Positions 12,141 to 22,761 of a stretch of DNA of 64,000 bases are shown piece by piece. The stretch is from contig NC_052672.1 of assembly GCF_016802725.1 (NCBI RefSeq), positions 10,426,710 through 10,490,709 on the forward strand, in the 5' to 3' direction. Each line of letters starts with the position of its first letter. Within the stretch, counting starts at the first letter, position 1. The notes under the pieces are model-generated. The model had not been told where the DNA came from, ran no database searches, and worked only from the letters and a program-made list of their open reading frames with translations. Made by a program: the position numbers and the translations under genes. This DNA is from Solenopsis invicta. Lineage: Eukaryota > Arthropoda > Insecta > Hymenoptera > Formicidae.

Positions 12141-12470
12141 ATATTTTGAAAGACATTTATTTCTTCTTCATCATATGATGCGATGTTAATTACAATTATT
12201 TTTTAAGTACTGCGTAAAATGAATATTTCTTTATTAAAGAACCAAATTCTCTCTGTTACTATTAAACATCTTTTTTAAGTAAAAATATGATTGTGCAAAA
12301 TATGCATAAACGTATTGATATGTATTAATATCAATGTTAATGTAAATAATTCAGTCTATAATAAATAAAAAATTACGCGAAAGTAGACGTAATTAATCAT
12401 TTATGCACATTCTCGACCCCTGTTCTGAATGCAACATTTGCGATACGCGTCAAATTTTATTTGCAGCAAA
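12141..12470. other. AT-rich spacer
   Basis: I see no gene, repeat or structured site here. It lies between the satellite edge and the first foldback element. Confidence 0.6.
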
Positions 12471-12472
12471 AT

Positions 12473-12546
12473 GGATGTTAGCACGGACAACAACCTACAT
12501 CCATTTCTCGAGAGATGGATGTGGGTTGTTGTCCGTGCTAACATCC
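12473..12546. repeat. Foldback hairpin, 32 bp stem
   Basis: Bases 12473-12504 pair with 12515-12546 with a single mismatch around a 10 nt loop (TTCTCGAGAG). The word GCAAAATGGATGT at the left flank recurs near 12569. This suggests the hairpin is part of a small mobile element reaching to about 12580, though no target duplication is clear. Confidence 0.85.
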
Positions 12547-12645
12547 ACACTGTTTTTAACGGCGGGTTGCAAAATGGATGTGACACGTAGTTCCCATTCT
12601 GACCAGAATAGATGTGCGTCACTAGTGTACGGGAGTTTCGAAGCG

Positions 12646-13676
12646 TAAAGGTGCGAATTCATGCAGCGATAAATCGCTGGCGACTTTCCCCTTCTACCTC
12701 GATTTTCCCCTTCTACACATACTTGTATCGAATCCGTTGAAATCCGTCGACAAATCGTCAGAAGTTCAACTTGGTTGAACTTCAGCGACTAGTCGACACA
12801 ATCGTGAGCAGTATGGAATCTTCAAATACCAGTTTAGGAACGGATACGTGAAAAAAGCTATGATTCTGACGGTCTTTTAAGTATGGAGCTACCCAATACT
12901 GTTTCTTTTTGTAATGCCGTTTCTCTTGTGTTTTTTGCAATTCCAACATTATAGCAGTTGTAATCTCTATTCGTCTCTTTTTAATTGCTCTTGCTACTGC
13001 TGTTCCCAAAATATTTGCGCATTCAGCAGAATACACCTTATTTGAACGTATTGTCACTTTTATTTTTCTTCACTCTTCAATTTCTATTAAAAATAATACT
13101 TATTACTCTGTAATTATTAACTAATAATTTACTGAGTTGATTGCAAAAGGCGCAATAGGCGTTTAGTGTCAATAGGCGCAATCAACTCAATAAATTATTA
13201 GTTAATAATTACAGAGTAATAAGTATTATTTTTAATAGAAATTGAAGAGTGAAGAAAAATAAAAGTGACAATACGTTCAAATAAGCTGTATTCTGCTGAA
13301 TGCGCAAATATTTTGGGAACAGCAGTAGCAAGAGCAATTAAAAAGCGACGAATAGTGATTACAACTGCTATAATGTTGGAATTGCAAAAAACACAAGAGA
13401 AACGGCATTACAAAAAGAAACAGTATTGGGTAGCTCCATACTTAAAAGACCGTCAGGATCATAGCTTTTTTCACGTATCCGTTCCTAAACTGGTATTTGA
13501 AGATTCCATACTGCTCACGATTGTGTCGACTTGTCGCTGAAGTTTAACCAAGTTGAACTTCTGACGATTTGTCGACGGATTTCAACGGATTCGGCACAAG
13601 TATGTGTAGAAGGGGAAAATCGAGGTAGAAGCGGAAAGTCGCCAGCGATTTATCGCTGCATGAATTCGCACCTTTA
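12646..13676. mobile_element. Palindromic pair of truncated PIF/Harbinger-like elements
   Basis: Two arms of about 500 bp are near-perfect inverted copies (12646 to about 13152, and about 13170 to 13676) around a short centre near 13160. Outer ends read TAAAGGTGCGAATTCATGCA, followed by an inner palindrome CAGCGATAAATCGCTG. Each arm encodes, reading outward from the centre, an open frame of about 90 codons (12782-13057 minus, 13265-13540 plus) without an ATG. The two proteins differ at only a few residues. The part KKQYWVAPYLKDRQDHSFFH resembles the N-terminal region of PIF/Harbinger transposases, and the catalytic DDE core is absent. The family call is by resemblance only. The high arm identity implies a recent event or gene conversion. 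Confidence 0.6.
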
Positions 13677-13706
13677 TAGAAAAAAGGCCGCCGTGGCCGC
13701 TCTCAG

Positions 13707-13943
13707 GTAGAGTCCTATATAAAGAGAGAAGCGACATTGATGTCCAAAGCTCTGATTGGTAATCTGATTGATACTTGATTGGCTAAGCGAGCAGCCATAT
13801 TGTGACCACAGCTGTTTGCAGAATGATACGAATGGTGTTTGATGACGTTAGAACGGTTCCAAATTGGCGGTGGAGGACTCAATTGGATACTGAAGGTTGT
13901 GGTGGGGGTTCGATGTCGCTTCTCTCTTTATATAGGACTCTAC
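13707..13943. mobile_element. MITE copy 1 with ~31 bp terminal inverted repeats
   Basis: The element begins GTAGAGTCCTATATAAAGAG and ends with its inverse (CTCTTTATATAGGACTCTAC). It is flanked on both sides by TCTCAG (13701-13706, 13944-13949), a probable 6 bp target duplication. The interior has no coding potential. Confidence 0.85.
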
Positions 13944-13949
13944 TCTCAG

Positions 13950-14184
13950 GTAGAGTCCTATATAAAGAGAGAAGCGACATAGATGTCCGAAGCTCTGATT
14001 GGTAATCTGATTGATACTTGATTGGCTAAGCGAGCAGCCATATTGTGACCACAGCTATTTGCAGAATGATACGAATGATGTTTGATGACGTTGGCGGTCC
14101 CAAAATGGCGGTGGAGGACTCAATTGGATACTGAAGGTTGTAGTGGGGGTTCGATGTCGCTTCTCTCTTTATATAGGACTCTAC
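13950..14184. mobile_element. MITE copy 2, tandem with copy 1
   Basis: Same element as the preceding copy, in the same orientation, differing by a few bases and a small deletion near 14095. The copies share the central TCTCAG, and another TCTCAG follows (14185-14190). The order is therefore flank-element-flank-element-flank, as expected if one inserted in the other's target duplication or the unit was duplicated by recombination. Confidence 0.85.
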
Positions 14185-14210
14185 TCTCAGGTTTCTCTCT
14201 GCTAATACCC

Positions 14211-15670
14211 GGGTGTTTACGATAACTAATCGGATCTCGGATTGGATTGAACAATGGTACTCAACGTAAGTATAGAAAATTTCCCTAGGCTAATCGGATT
14301 GACGATTGCTGTCTCAAATGTAATCCGATTGATGACGAAAGCGTGGAGACCGAGAAGCATGCTTGAAAAGTAAGTCTTTTTATTTTTTTAAATAATAACA
14401 CAAAAAATCAAAGATTAAGTTACAAAGAATGATTTGAATTTAGATTTATTGTAATTTTTTTTGTCTAAACACTGGATTTTGTTTAAATTTCTGTTTGTAA
14501 AAATTAATTAATCTATTCTAAAGTTTGTGGTTACATCGGAAACAAATCAAAATTAATAAAACAATTATTAATTATTAGGTACATATTAAAGCATATAATA
14601 TTTCAAGCATATCATATAGAATTCCTGTTTATTATAAACTTAGTAAAAATAACTTTGAAGTTATTCAACTACATTATACATTAATCAATATTAATTTATA
14701 TGTTAAAAATCAATAATGTCTCTGAAAATTTTTTTTTTTTATTCTTTTCCAGATCGTAAATAAACTTCAACTCCAAGAATAAATAAAAATTACTGAAAAA
14801 TGGATTGACATGAAAAGAGCATTATTGAACAATATCAATTTGTGCTAACTTAAAATTTGTAAAATCTGCTATTCTTTGTTAGTTGTTCATTAGAGAGTAA
14901 TAATATAAGAACGGAATATACATAAATAAAATTAAAATAATTGTATGCATATATGAGGCGTATATTCCATTTTTATATTATTACTCTCTAATAAACAACT
15001 AATAAAGAAAAGTAGATTTTACAAATTTTAAGTTAGCATAAATTGATATTGTTCAATAATGCCCTCTTCATATAAATCCATTTTCCAGTAATTTTTATTT
15101 ATTCATGGAATTGAAGTTTATTTACGATTTGGAAAAGAATAAAAAGAACATTTTTAGAAACATTATTGATTTTTAACATATAAATTAATATTGATTAATG
15201 TGTAATGTAGTTGAATAATTTCAAAGTTATTTTTACTAAGTTTATAATAAACAGGAATTTTATATGACATGCTTGAAATATTATATGCTTTAATATGTAC
15301 CTAATAATTAATAATTGTTTTATTAATTTTGATTTGTTTCCGATATAACCACAAACTTTAGAATAGATTAATTAATTTTTACAAACAGAAATTTAAACGA
15401 AATCCAGTGTTTAGACAAAAAAAAATTACAATAAATCTAAATTCAAATCATTCTTTGTAACTTAATCTTTGTTTTTTTGTGTTATTATTTAAAAAAATAA
15501 AAAGACTTACTTTTCAAGCATGCTTCTCGGTCTCCACGCTTTCGTCATCAATCGGATTACATTTGAGACAGCAATCGTCAATCCGATTAGCCTAGGGAAA
15601 TTTTCTATACTCACGTTGAGTACCATTGTTCAATCCAATCCGAGATCCGATTAGTTATCGTAAATACCCC
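14211..15670. mobile_element. Giant foldback element, 712 bp arms
   Basis: Bases 14211-14921 are the inverted copy of 14960-15670 with few differences, around a 38 nt centre. The ends read GGGTGTTTACGATAACTAATC and its inverse. Arms are AT-rich inside and have no open frame of note. Within each arm, words such as AATCGGAT recur near the outer end, as in the subterminal repeats of foldback or MITE-type elements. The superfamily is unknown. A transcript crossing it could form a duplex of about 700 bp. Confidence 0.85.
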
Positions 15671-15672
15671 CC

Positions 15673-15802
15673 ATTTCTACCAATGTAGATTAACTTTGAT
15701 TTTAGTTTAACTTACTCTTTATCTTTTTCCAATTTTTAGAATTAAAAAAAAAGATAAAGAGCAAGTTAAACTGAGATCAAAGTTAATCTACATTGGTGAA
15801 AT
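15673..15802. repeat. Short palindromic MITE-like element
   Basis: The arms, ATTTCTACCAATGTAGATTA and onward at the left and the matching inverse ending GGTGAAAT at the right, pair over about 55 bp with an A-rich centre. It begins two bases after the large foldback ends, so the two are adjacent or one used the other as a target. Confidence 0.8.
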
Positions 15803-16171
15803 AGGCATAAAAGGGTCTCTAGTACTGTGGCGGTAATGTAATTGACTCTACCTGCACTTGCTACACTATTCGACTTCCACCTTCCACTTTCTATTGTCCC
15901 ATGAGAAGGCGGGGATGACTGATCTCAGGTTTCTTTCCGCATAGTTAACCTAATTTTATATTTTTTTAATTATTACGTTTACACTTAAAACAGGAATAAA
16001 CAATTATAATAACTTGAAATTTTTGTCTCTTGTAATTTTTCGAAAATTCAATGATAAGCTTAAATCGAATTAGTCCAACGAATTAACACGTGGCACTTAA
16101 CCTTAAAATTATTTTGTGACATGTTTTCAGAGTGCAGTGGATAACTTCTTAGAGATCTTTACTTAACAAAC
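15803..16171 (+). promoter_or_regulatory. Upstream region and short 5' UTR of Cdkal1
   Basis: Non-repetitive DNA between the foldback cluster and the Cdkal1 start codon. At 15923 the word TCTCAGGTTTCT repeats that following the second MITE (14185), hinting that the intervening DNA was inserted or duplicated. A splice acceptor-like TGTTTTCAG ends at 16130, so the segment 16131-16171 may be exonic 5' UTR with an upstream non-coding exon. No TATA box or other promoter element can be named. Confidence 0.4.
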
Positions 16172-16566
16172 ATGCCTGCTCCATGCGAGGACATTATCGA
16201 GGATATTGAGGATTTAATCGCGTCGCAGGACATAACCCCCAAGGAGAGGTATAGTTCACGAAAACATATCACGGTACGACCGAAGCGGAGGAAGCAGGAA
16301 CAAGTGTCACAGCCGTCTGTTTTGTCAAGCGTAATACCTGGCACGCAGACGATCTACGTGAAGACATGGGGATGCACGCACAACAGTTCGGACACCGAAT
16401 ACATGGCCGGTCAGTTGGCGACGTACGGCTACAATTTAACTGAGGATAAATTGAAAGCAGATCTCTGGCTGCTGAACTCTTGTACTGTCAAAAATCCCGC
16501 GGAAGATCAATTTAGGAATGAAATTGAGCATGGAAAGAACATTGGCAAACATGTTGTGGTCGCTGG
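16172..16566 (+). CDS. Cdkal1: Cdkal1, exon 1: tRNA-t6A37 methylthiotransferase, N-terminal domain
   Basis: CDKAL1 (MtaB family) converts t6A at position 37 of tRNA-Lys(UUU) into ms2t6A. It uses two [4Fe-4S] clusters and radical SAM chemistry, and animal forms sit on the ER membrane. This exon encodes residues 1-131 plus two bases of codon 132. It holds the N-terminal UPF0004 domain (from about residue 60, TIYVKTWGCTHNSSD). Two of the three Cys that bind the auxiliary cluster are here: Cys68 and Cys104 (LLNSCTVKN). The third, Cys133, is made in exon 2. The start ATG at 16172 is preceded by ACAAAC and followed by an acidic, poorly conserved leader, as in the family. The donor is GG|GTATGT at 16567. 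Reading through the intron gives a false extension ending at 16588. Confidence 0.96.
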
Positions 16567-16743
16567 GTATGTAGTTACACAATTGTGATAATGGAACAAA
16601 AATTTGATAACATATATGTCACTACCTGTAAACTGTATCATTTAATATTTGTATGTCATTGAAAATTAATGTATAGAATTTTAAACAGTAATGTTATTTA
16701 GAACTGTTTCAATATTCTGAACAAGCATTTTGTTTGTCTGCAG
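16567..16743 (+). other. Cdkal1 intron, 177 bp
   Basis: Begins GTATGT and ends with a T-rich tract and TTTGTCTGCAG. Joining GG|A across it restores Gly132 and then the conserved GCVPQG motif, which neither flanking frame has alone. Exons 1 and 2 then total 1617 nt, a whole number of codons. Confidence 0.96.
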
Positions 16744-17965
16744 ATGTGTGCCACAAGGTGCCCCAAAATCTTCCTTCCTTCAAGGGCTGAGTGTGATTGG
16801 AGTGCAGCAAATTGATCGAGTGGTAGAAGTTGTAGAGGAAACCTTGAAAGGAAATACAGTCAGGTTTTTAAAACAGAAGAAAGATTCTGGCAAGAAGATA
16901 GGCGGAGCTTCACTGAGTCTCCCAAAGGTGCGCCGGAATCCACTCATTGAGATTATAGCTATTAACACAGGTTGCTTGAATCAATGTACCTACTGCAAAA
17001 CGAAGCATGCTCGAGGCGAACTTGGTAGTTATCCACCAGAGGAAATAGTCGAACGAGCCAAGCAAGCTTTCGAGGAAGGAGTGTGTGAGTTGTGGCTCAC
17101 ATCGGAAGACACAGGTGCCTATGGTAGAGACATTGGCACCAACTTACCAGAATTGCTGTGGCAATTAGTAGACGTGATCCCTGACGGTTGCATGATGCGC
17201 GTAGGTATGACCAATCCACCGTATATCCTAGAGCATTTGGATGAAATGGCCAAGATCCTGCAACACCCTAGGGTCTATAGCTTTTTACACATCCCAGTGC
17301 AGTCCGGTAGTGATCAGGTGCTGGCTGACATGAAGCGAGAATACACGCGTGCTGAGTTCGAACATGTGGTGAACTTTCTGAGCGAGCGAGTGCCTGGTCT
17401 AACGATCGCCACGGATATTATTTGTGGCTTTCCCACGGAAACGGAGATGGATTTCGAGGAGACGATGACGCTTTGTCAAAAGTACAAGTTTCCAAGCCTC
17501 TTCATCAATCAGTACTTCCCCCGACCTGGCACGCCCGCCGCCAGAATGCTGAAGGTACCTGCGCAGAAAGTAAAGGCAAGAACCAAAAGGTTATCAGAAT
17601 TTTTCCAATCATATGAACTGTACGGACATAAAGTGGGACTGCAACAAAAGGTGCTAGTGACGGAAGTATCACATGACAAACAGCATTACGTGGGCCATAA
17701 CAAATTCTATGAACAGGTGTTGATTCCGATGAAGCAAGAGTACATGGGAAAAATGATCGACGTGAAGATTAAAGAAGCGACGAAGTTCTCCATGAAAGGA
17801 GAACCGATCGGTAAAGGTGTGTCCCCGGCGCTAAGGTCTCCTTTACCGCAAGGAATCGTTTCCAAAATACCATACGAAACGAAGCCATCAAGATACGGAA
17901 TAGCAACGATTACGATGATCTTTTTAGCTGTGATACTTAGAATATTATGGAAATTTCTAACTTAG
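16744..17965 (+). CDS. Cdkal1: Cdkal1, exon 2: radical SAM, TRAM and tail anchor
   Basis: Completes a protein of 538 residues, close to the usual length for animal CDKAL1. Cys133 in GCVPQGAPK is the third ligand of the auxiliary cluster. NTGCLNQCTYCKTKHARG holds the radical SAM CxxxCxxC motif (Cys209, 213, 216). LTSEDTGAYGRDIGTNLP, GMTNPPYILEHL, FLHIPVQSGSD and IICGFPTE are family signatures of the radical SAM barrel. FINQYFPRPGTPAARM follows, then a TRAM RNA-binding domain (about residues 420-485, QQKVLVTEVS to the KIKEAT region). The C-terminus (YGIATITMIFLAVILRILWK) is one hydrophobic segment ending four residues from the stop, a tail anchor as in animal CDKAL1. All catalytic Cys are present and the gene looks intact. 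The ORF Met at 16730 is in the intron and is not a start. Confidence 0.97.
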
Positions 17966-18730
17966 ATATATAATTTATACAAGATTCTGTAAATTGATCA
18001 TGTAAACACATTGTATGACATGTTGTAAATTGTCTTTTTATACTTGCAACAAATATCTAATATTTATTTAAAAAGTTGAAAGATTTATTATCAATATGTT
18101 CATTATCATTAATTTTGGATAAAGAAGAACACATACGAGATTACGCGAAAAAAATATTATATATTTAATTGACAATACAGGAACCTACCCTGAAAGGGCT
18201 TACAATTCAATAGTTTAATGCATATATTGGCTATAATAATTCTTCGGCATTTCTAGACGCATTTTCTAAAATTTTCCTAACATAAATTGAAAATTCTCTA
18301 AATATAATATGCGGAGAGGAGTATTGAGCATTCTTACATTTTGTTGAACTATCTCCTCGAGAGCAAGATGTTTAAGATAAAACTTATATACTAAAAATGA
18401 AAATGTGTCCGCTTTTATAAAAATATCATTATTTTTCTTATTACATATAAAGGCACGTTATTTGGTATCACTTCCTCGTGGCTAAAGATTTCTTTTTTAA
18501 ATATATCTTATTCTAAAGAATATATCGGATTTCTGCCACAATATCTCCTGAGTATTAAAGCCCATGAATCATTGTTCGAAGATACCAAACGAAATATTGT
18601 TTATATAAATTAGAGCATCAAAATCGATGCTTAGTTTTTGGTTGTATTAATCTATGCAAATTTGTAATTACATATATCGAAAGAAACAATAAATTTCCTT
18701 TTATAAAAGAGTTATAACTTTGAGTGACGC
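17966..18730 (+). other. Cdkal1 3' UTR and downstream AT-rich DNA
   Basis: No coding sequence. The first canonical AATAAA on the plus strand that I found lies at 18688-18693, about 720 nt after the stop. A nearer non-canonical signal is equally possible, so the UTR end is not fixed. Confidence 0.35.
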
Positions 18731-20280
18731 AGGCGGGCTAGTAAATCGATATAAATTCAGTATACATATATATTGTATTGGTTAAATGGGAAATTATATA
18801 TTCGAGTCTTCTAAGTAAAATATTGAACAATTTCGATTCCGATAATACAATAATAAAAATATCCGATGTAAGTAATTTAAAAAGTTTTAATGTGTAAATC
18901 GTGATATTAATAATTTTTTTACTTGAATTATTTATATCGTGATAATCGTGTGATAATATAACTTTTATAACTATTTTCTTTTTAGAGAGCATAAGAGAGC
19001 AATAATTTTACAAAAATTTAAATAAAGAAAAAATTAAATGATAAAATTGGTTTCCTTTACCAAAATTTATAATAATTTCAATTAAGACAATTTCAACTAA
19101 AATAAATAATTTACCAGTTAAATCTTGTATAAGTAAATCACACAACAATCTGTGAAGAGAGACCTCATTAATCATATAATATAAACGTATTTTTAACAAG
19201 AACATAGCACGAATAAAATATCAATCACGAAACTTTGTCGTGAAATACGAAATATATTACTATCACGTTATTTACATGCAGTCTTTTCGCATAAATCGGT
19301 ATAAAAATAAAAGTATAAACAGTGCTGGACGAGCTAACGTTATTTTTAAAAGACACGAAAACGTTTAGATAAACTTGAATTAAAAGATGCATGAACAAAA
19401 AAAAGAAAATAAAAATATAATATGGCACCCCATTCAGGATTTTACTTGAAGATGAAAATTAGCGAAACATGTATTCGTTTCTTTTTCTCTCGTAATTATG
19501 TCAGTTTTTAAAATATGGCAATTATTATGGCATGAACTTAATCATGGCACAAGTGTCGAACATTCCGGTTTTGCAGCTTCTAACATCAAGAAGTGCGGAA
19601 CAAATAATATATGTTGTTCCCTAAAACAAGACTTGAAATTAAATTCCTCGCTCTTGCATAAAATCTTATTTTTCTCATTAATACAACAGATAAAACGGAA
19701 TTATTAACAGCTGACTTATATTGTGATGTAATAATTTTTTTGTAATTTATGTGTAACTATCCATTTTTTCTGTTCTTGTTTCCTATTCTGATCCTGATTA
19801 CTTCTCGCACGCTCGCATACATTTATTTCCATACAATTTTGACAATACTTATTAAGCGAGAATACGGTATTCGCGTCGGAGAGAGAAAAGGACGTGTATT
19901 CTTGTGAAATATAATTTTAACGATATCGACATACAAAAGAGAGGATGGTGCATGAGACTAATATAACTGTAAATTTGGGACTTCAGAAAATACATATTTG
20001 ATTTGAAACATGATTGATTTTTTATCTTAATCGTTCATTTACTATAAATATTATATACGACAAAACATTGGAGTTTTAAAACTTTATCATGTCCCATTTT
20101 CACCCTTTCTTTCGCGAATTCGATATTACGTATTTTGTAAAAGTAAAGATTAATTAAATTACTCGTATTCCGTTGAGCAGGATTGAAAGGGAAACAAAAA
20201 AACGTCTGCAGAAAAGAAATAGAAACTCCCTACGTTTCTAACTTTTACACATGAGAATGTTAAGTCCGACCGAGCTGTTA
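18731..20280. other. AT-rich intergenic DNA
   Basis: Open frames of 60-85 codons here are composed of AT-rich codons and resemble nothing known. No repeat or structured site was noticed. Confidence 0.6.
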
Positions 20281-20860
20281 GACGAATTCGTCTTGTTCAC
20301 ATTTCGACGAGACATCAGAGTTCGCGACCGTCTCGGCAGTTATCGTGTTTTACGATTTCCGTGAGAGAAACAAAGAGGGAGGAAGAAAGCAGTTTCTGCG
20401 GACGGGCCCAGACCGCAAGAAACGCGCGTGGGCCCTCGACCGACTATCTCCCCGTCTTCATTAAGGGGCCAAAAGCACCCGGTAAAAAGCGGAATATCCG
20501 GGCGCCGCAAAGTGTTTCGCCGGTACCTTACGTGGTTTTACGACCGTTGCCTTTATGGCTACTCATTTCTCTCTTCCCTCCCGCATTCGCATTCTCTTCT
20601 TTTCTCTCTGTGTCCCGTCGAGGGTACTCTCCCTCTGATCGCTAGCCTCTCGTTCTATCGCCCCCTTCTATCTTTCTCTCGTTCTCCACTCAGCTACATC
20701 GCTCAGGGCGGAATTTGCTCCGAAGATCGTCGAGGAGGAGGACTAGAGAAAGATTCGGTTGCGCATCCGCCAACGTCGTTCGGGAGATTTAAACTGTACT
20801 TCGACGACATCAGTTCCTTTCGTGGTGTCGACGGATCGGGGCGTTCGTGAATTTTACGGC
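20281..20860. other. GC- and CT-rich island between Cdkal1 and the last Rca1 exon
   Basis: Composition changes abruptly to CpG- and CT-rich sequence (CTCTCTTCCCTCCCG, GGGCGCCGCAAAG). Open frames on the plus strand overlap in two frames with no family likeness. The block could be a promoter or first exon of an unannotated non-coding transcript, or a regulatory element. Sequence alone does not decide. Confidence 0.35.
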
Positions 20861-21712
20861 GTTTAAAAATCATTCACGAGCGGCATTTACGGCGGTTAAA
20901 TATGCTTATGCCACCTCATAAGCTAATATGCTGTACGAAAACACCCCTAAAGGCACTTAGCTATATAGCTATAGAGATATTAGCTATATAGATGCATGGT
21001 ATAAGATCTCGAACTATGAAGATGTCATACTGCTACAATATACAACCGAATTCATCTCGACACTCGAGTAAAAATTTTCATACACGACATATGACTACGT
21101 ATACTAGTTATTATATATTAAATATATATACGAAATTTGTCTTTATATGATCATATCCTACCTGATTATGTTGTGCAATTATACAATTATATACGCAATA
21201 ATAATATATGATTATACTTTGTATTTAATGCACATACATGCTTAGCAGCTCAAATCCTATTACAGTAAGCGTGTTTCTCAAAAATACATATACACATAAC
21301 AGAGTAAGCATGATCATACATATTTACGTATGATTATATAACAATCAATATAAAATCAGATATGGTTACAGACATATAGACAAATTTCGTACATGATTAT
21401 GTATAAAAAGTTTTACTCGGACACGCAACAAGTCGTCGCTGTCGCATCAGTTTTACTCCAATGCCATAAATTGAAAAAATTAATCACTAGAATAATTAAT
21501 TTATCCTTCAAACTAGACTAAAATCGCTTTTGACTCTTGTGATTAAAATGAATATAAAACTGATACGATAGATAAATTAATATTCTCTACAGTACATATT
21601 TTCTCTACAATACACGTGCCTTCTCTCGATAGATTCAACGCGACTCCGTAACTAGACTAGTTCTTCTCTCCTCGCAAACGATCGCGAATCGACTGAAGAA
21701 AAAGGAATTGAT
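20861..21712 (-). other. Probable 3' UTR and downstream region of Rca1
   Basis: AT-rich sequence directly after the Rca1 stop on the minus strand, with a short repeat of TAGCTATA near 20960-20990 and many TATA words. No clear polyadenylation signal can be singled out, so the extent of the UTR is inferred. Confidence 0.3.
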
Positions 21713-21967
21713 TTATAATCGTCGTAGATTCCGTTTGCTTTGCCTTGATCCTGCAATCAGTCGTTTGTTGTTGCGCTTTGTCGGAGTGGCCAGTAAGGAT
21801 GTCTTGCACGGGCCCGCATGCGGCTTTGACGAGCACGAGATGCAGAACTCGATGGAGCAGCCCTGCCTCGAACAGGCACCCACGTTCTTCTCACTATTCA
21901 CGTGGCAAGGAAAGCTGCACCTCGGACACGCTAACAGGTACTCGCCATTTGCGAGCGTACGACTAGC
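21713..21967 (-). CDS. Rca1: Rca1/EMI1-like APC/C inhibitor, last coding exon (zinc-binding region and RL tail)
   Basis: EMI1/EMI2 (FBXO5/FBXO43) and fly Rca1 block the anaphase-promoting complex through a C-terminal zinc-binding region and a tail ending in Arg-Leu. This minus-strand exon follows an acceptor TTTCTCATTTCAG and encodes 84 residues in phase 0. CPRC (Cys428, 431) opens the zinc-binding region, and Cys446, 451, 456, 459, His464 and Cys468 complete it (spacing ...C-x4-C-x4-C-x2-C-x4-H-x3-C). The protein ends SRQSKRNLRRL, the same kind of tail as vertebrate EMI1, where the final RL is needed for APC/C inhibition. There is no start codon, so it must be spliced to an upstream exon. 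The only matching donor found is at 59878, 37.9 kb away. The plus-strand frame over the same bases (21708-21971) is a shadow. Confidence 0.92.
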   Translation of the reverse strand, partial: ASRTLANGEYLLACPRCSFPCHVNSEKNVGACSRQGCSIEFCISCSSKPHAGPCKTSLLATPTKRNNKRLIAGSRQSKRNLRRL

Positions 21968-22431
21968 CTGAAATGAGAAAGAAAATTGTTAATAATATCG
22001 AAAAATAATAGTTGTAGATAGAATAGGCGACAGCACAGATTAATTATTACTTATATTTAATGACTAATTATTAATAGAATATGTGATTATTATGAAAAAA
22101 CACTTTGTTATTTACTATAAAAAAAATAATTTTGATTTGTAATAGACAATTATATTCATTGCTTATTCAAGGTATAAAGAGAAACAATTCCTAAAAAAGT
22201 TGATAAAAAATAAGTTTTTTCTTTTCTTTTTTCTTATGTAATTAATTTTTTTAATGAGTACTTTGCTTACATGTATACGTATGTGTATGAGTGTGTATAG
22301 GATTTTCCTACACATATATAATTTCATAAAATTGTCTTCCCGTTCAATACAACAATGAGAGTATAATAATTCTTTTGAGTTGTAGATAAAGTAGTAAAAT
22401 TAGTAAAATTTTATATGCATCTCGATATCAT
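21968..22431 (-). other. Rca1 intron, acceptor-side segment
   Basis: Directly follows the acceptor of the last exon (polypyrimidine TTTCTCATTTC on the minus strand). AT-rich, with nothing else recognised. Confidence 0.6.
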
Positions 22432-22761
22432 CCCGTAATGGTCACTCTTTCAAATAATAACATAACAGTCACATGGGGTTCACTGGTCCAATCAGTCGCC
22501 ATTTGCCAACTTTTTGATATTTTGTTACAAAAATTTTACTGGACGTACCTTGAGATCTGTTCTTTATCATCCAATAATTTTTTTACAAAAATATAAAATT
22601 TTTAATTTTTAAGATAATTCAACAAAAATTTGGGAGTGTATTCTCAAAATAGTATTCTTTCAGATAAAAATCAGTTTCATAGAAGGTTGTTCAATTTTGA
22701 ATGGTCTGTGTACCCTTAAAGTTAGCATGGGGTCCAAAAGACTCCGGGTGACCATTACGGG
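22432..22761. mobile_element. MITE-like element with 14 bp terminal inverted repeats
   Basis: Ends are CCCGTAATGGTCAC and its exact inverse GTGACCATTACGGG, 330 bp apart. Inside, near each end, TGGGGTTC and TGGGGTCC recur. No coding capacity, and no clear target duplication (left flank ATATCAT, right flank TTATATA). Confidence 0.75.

Noticed and set aside
21708..21971. Plus-strand frame of 87 codons
   Set aside because: Starts at TTG and covers the same bases as the minus-strand Rca1 zinc-binding exon, which has clear family motifs and a splice acceptor.
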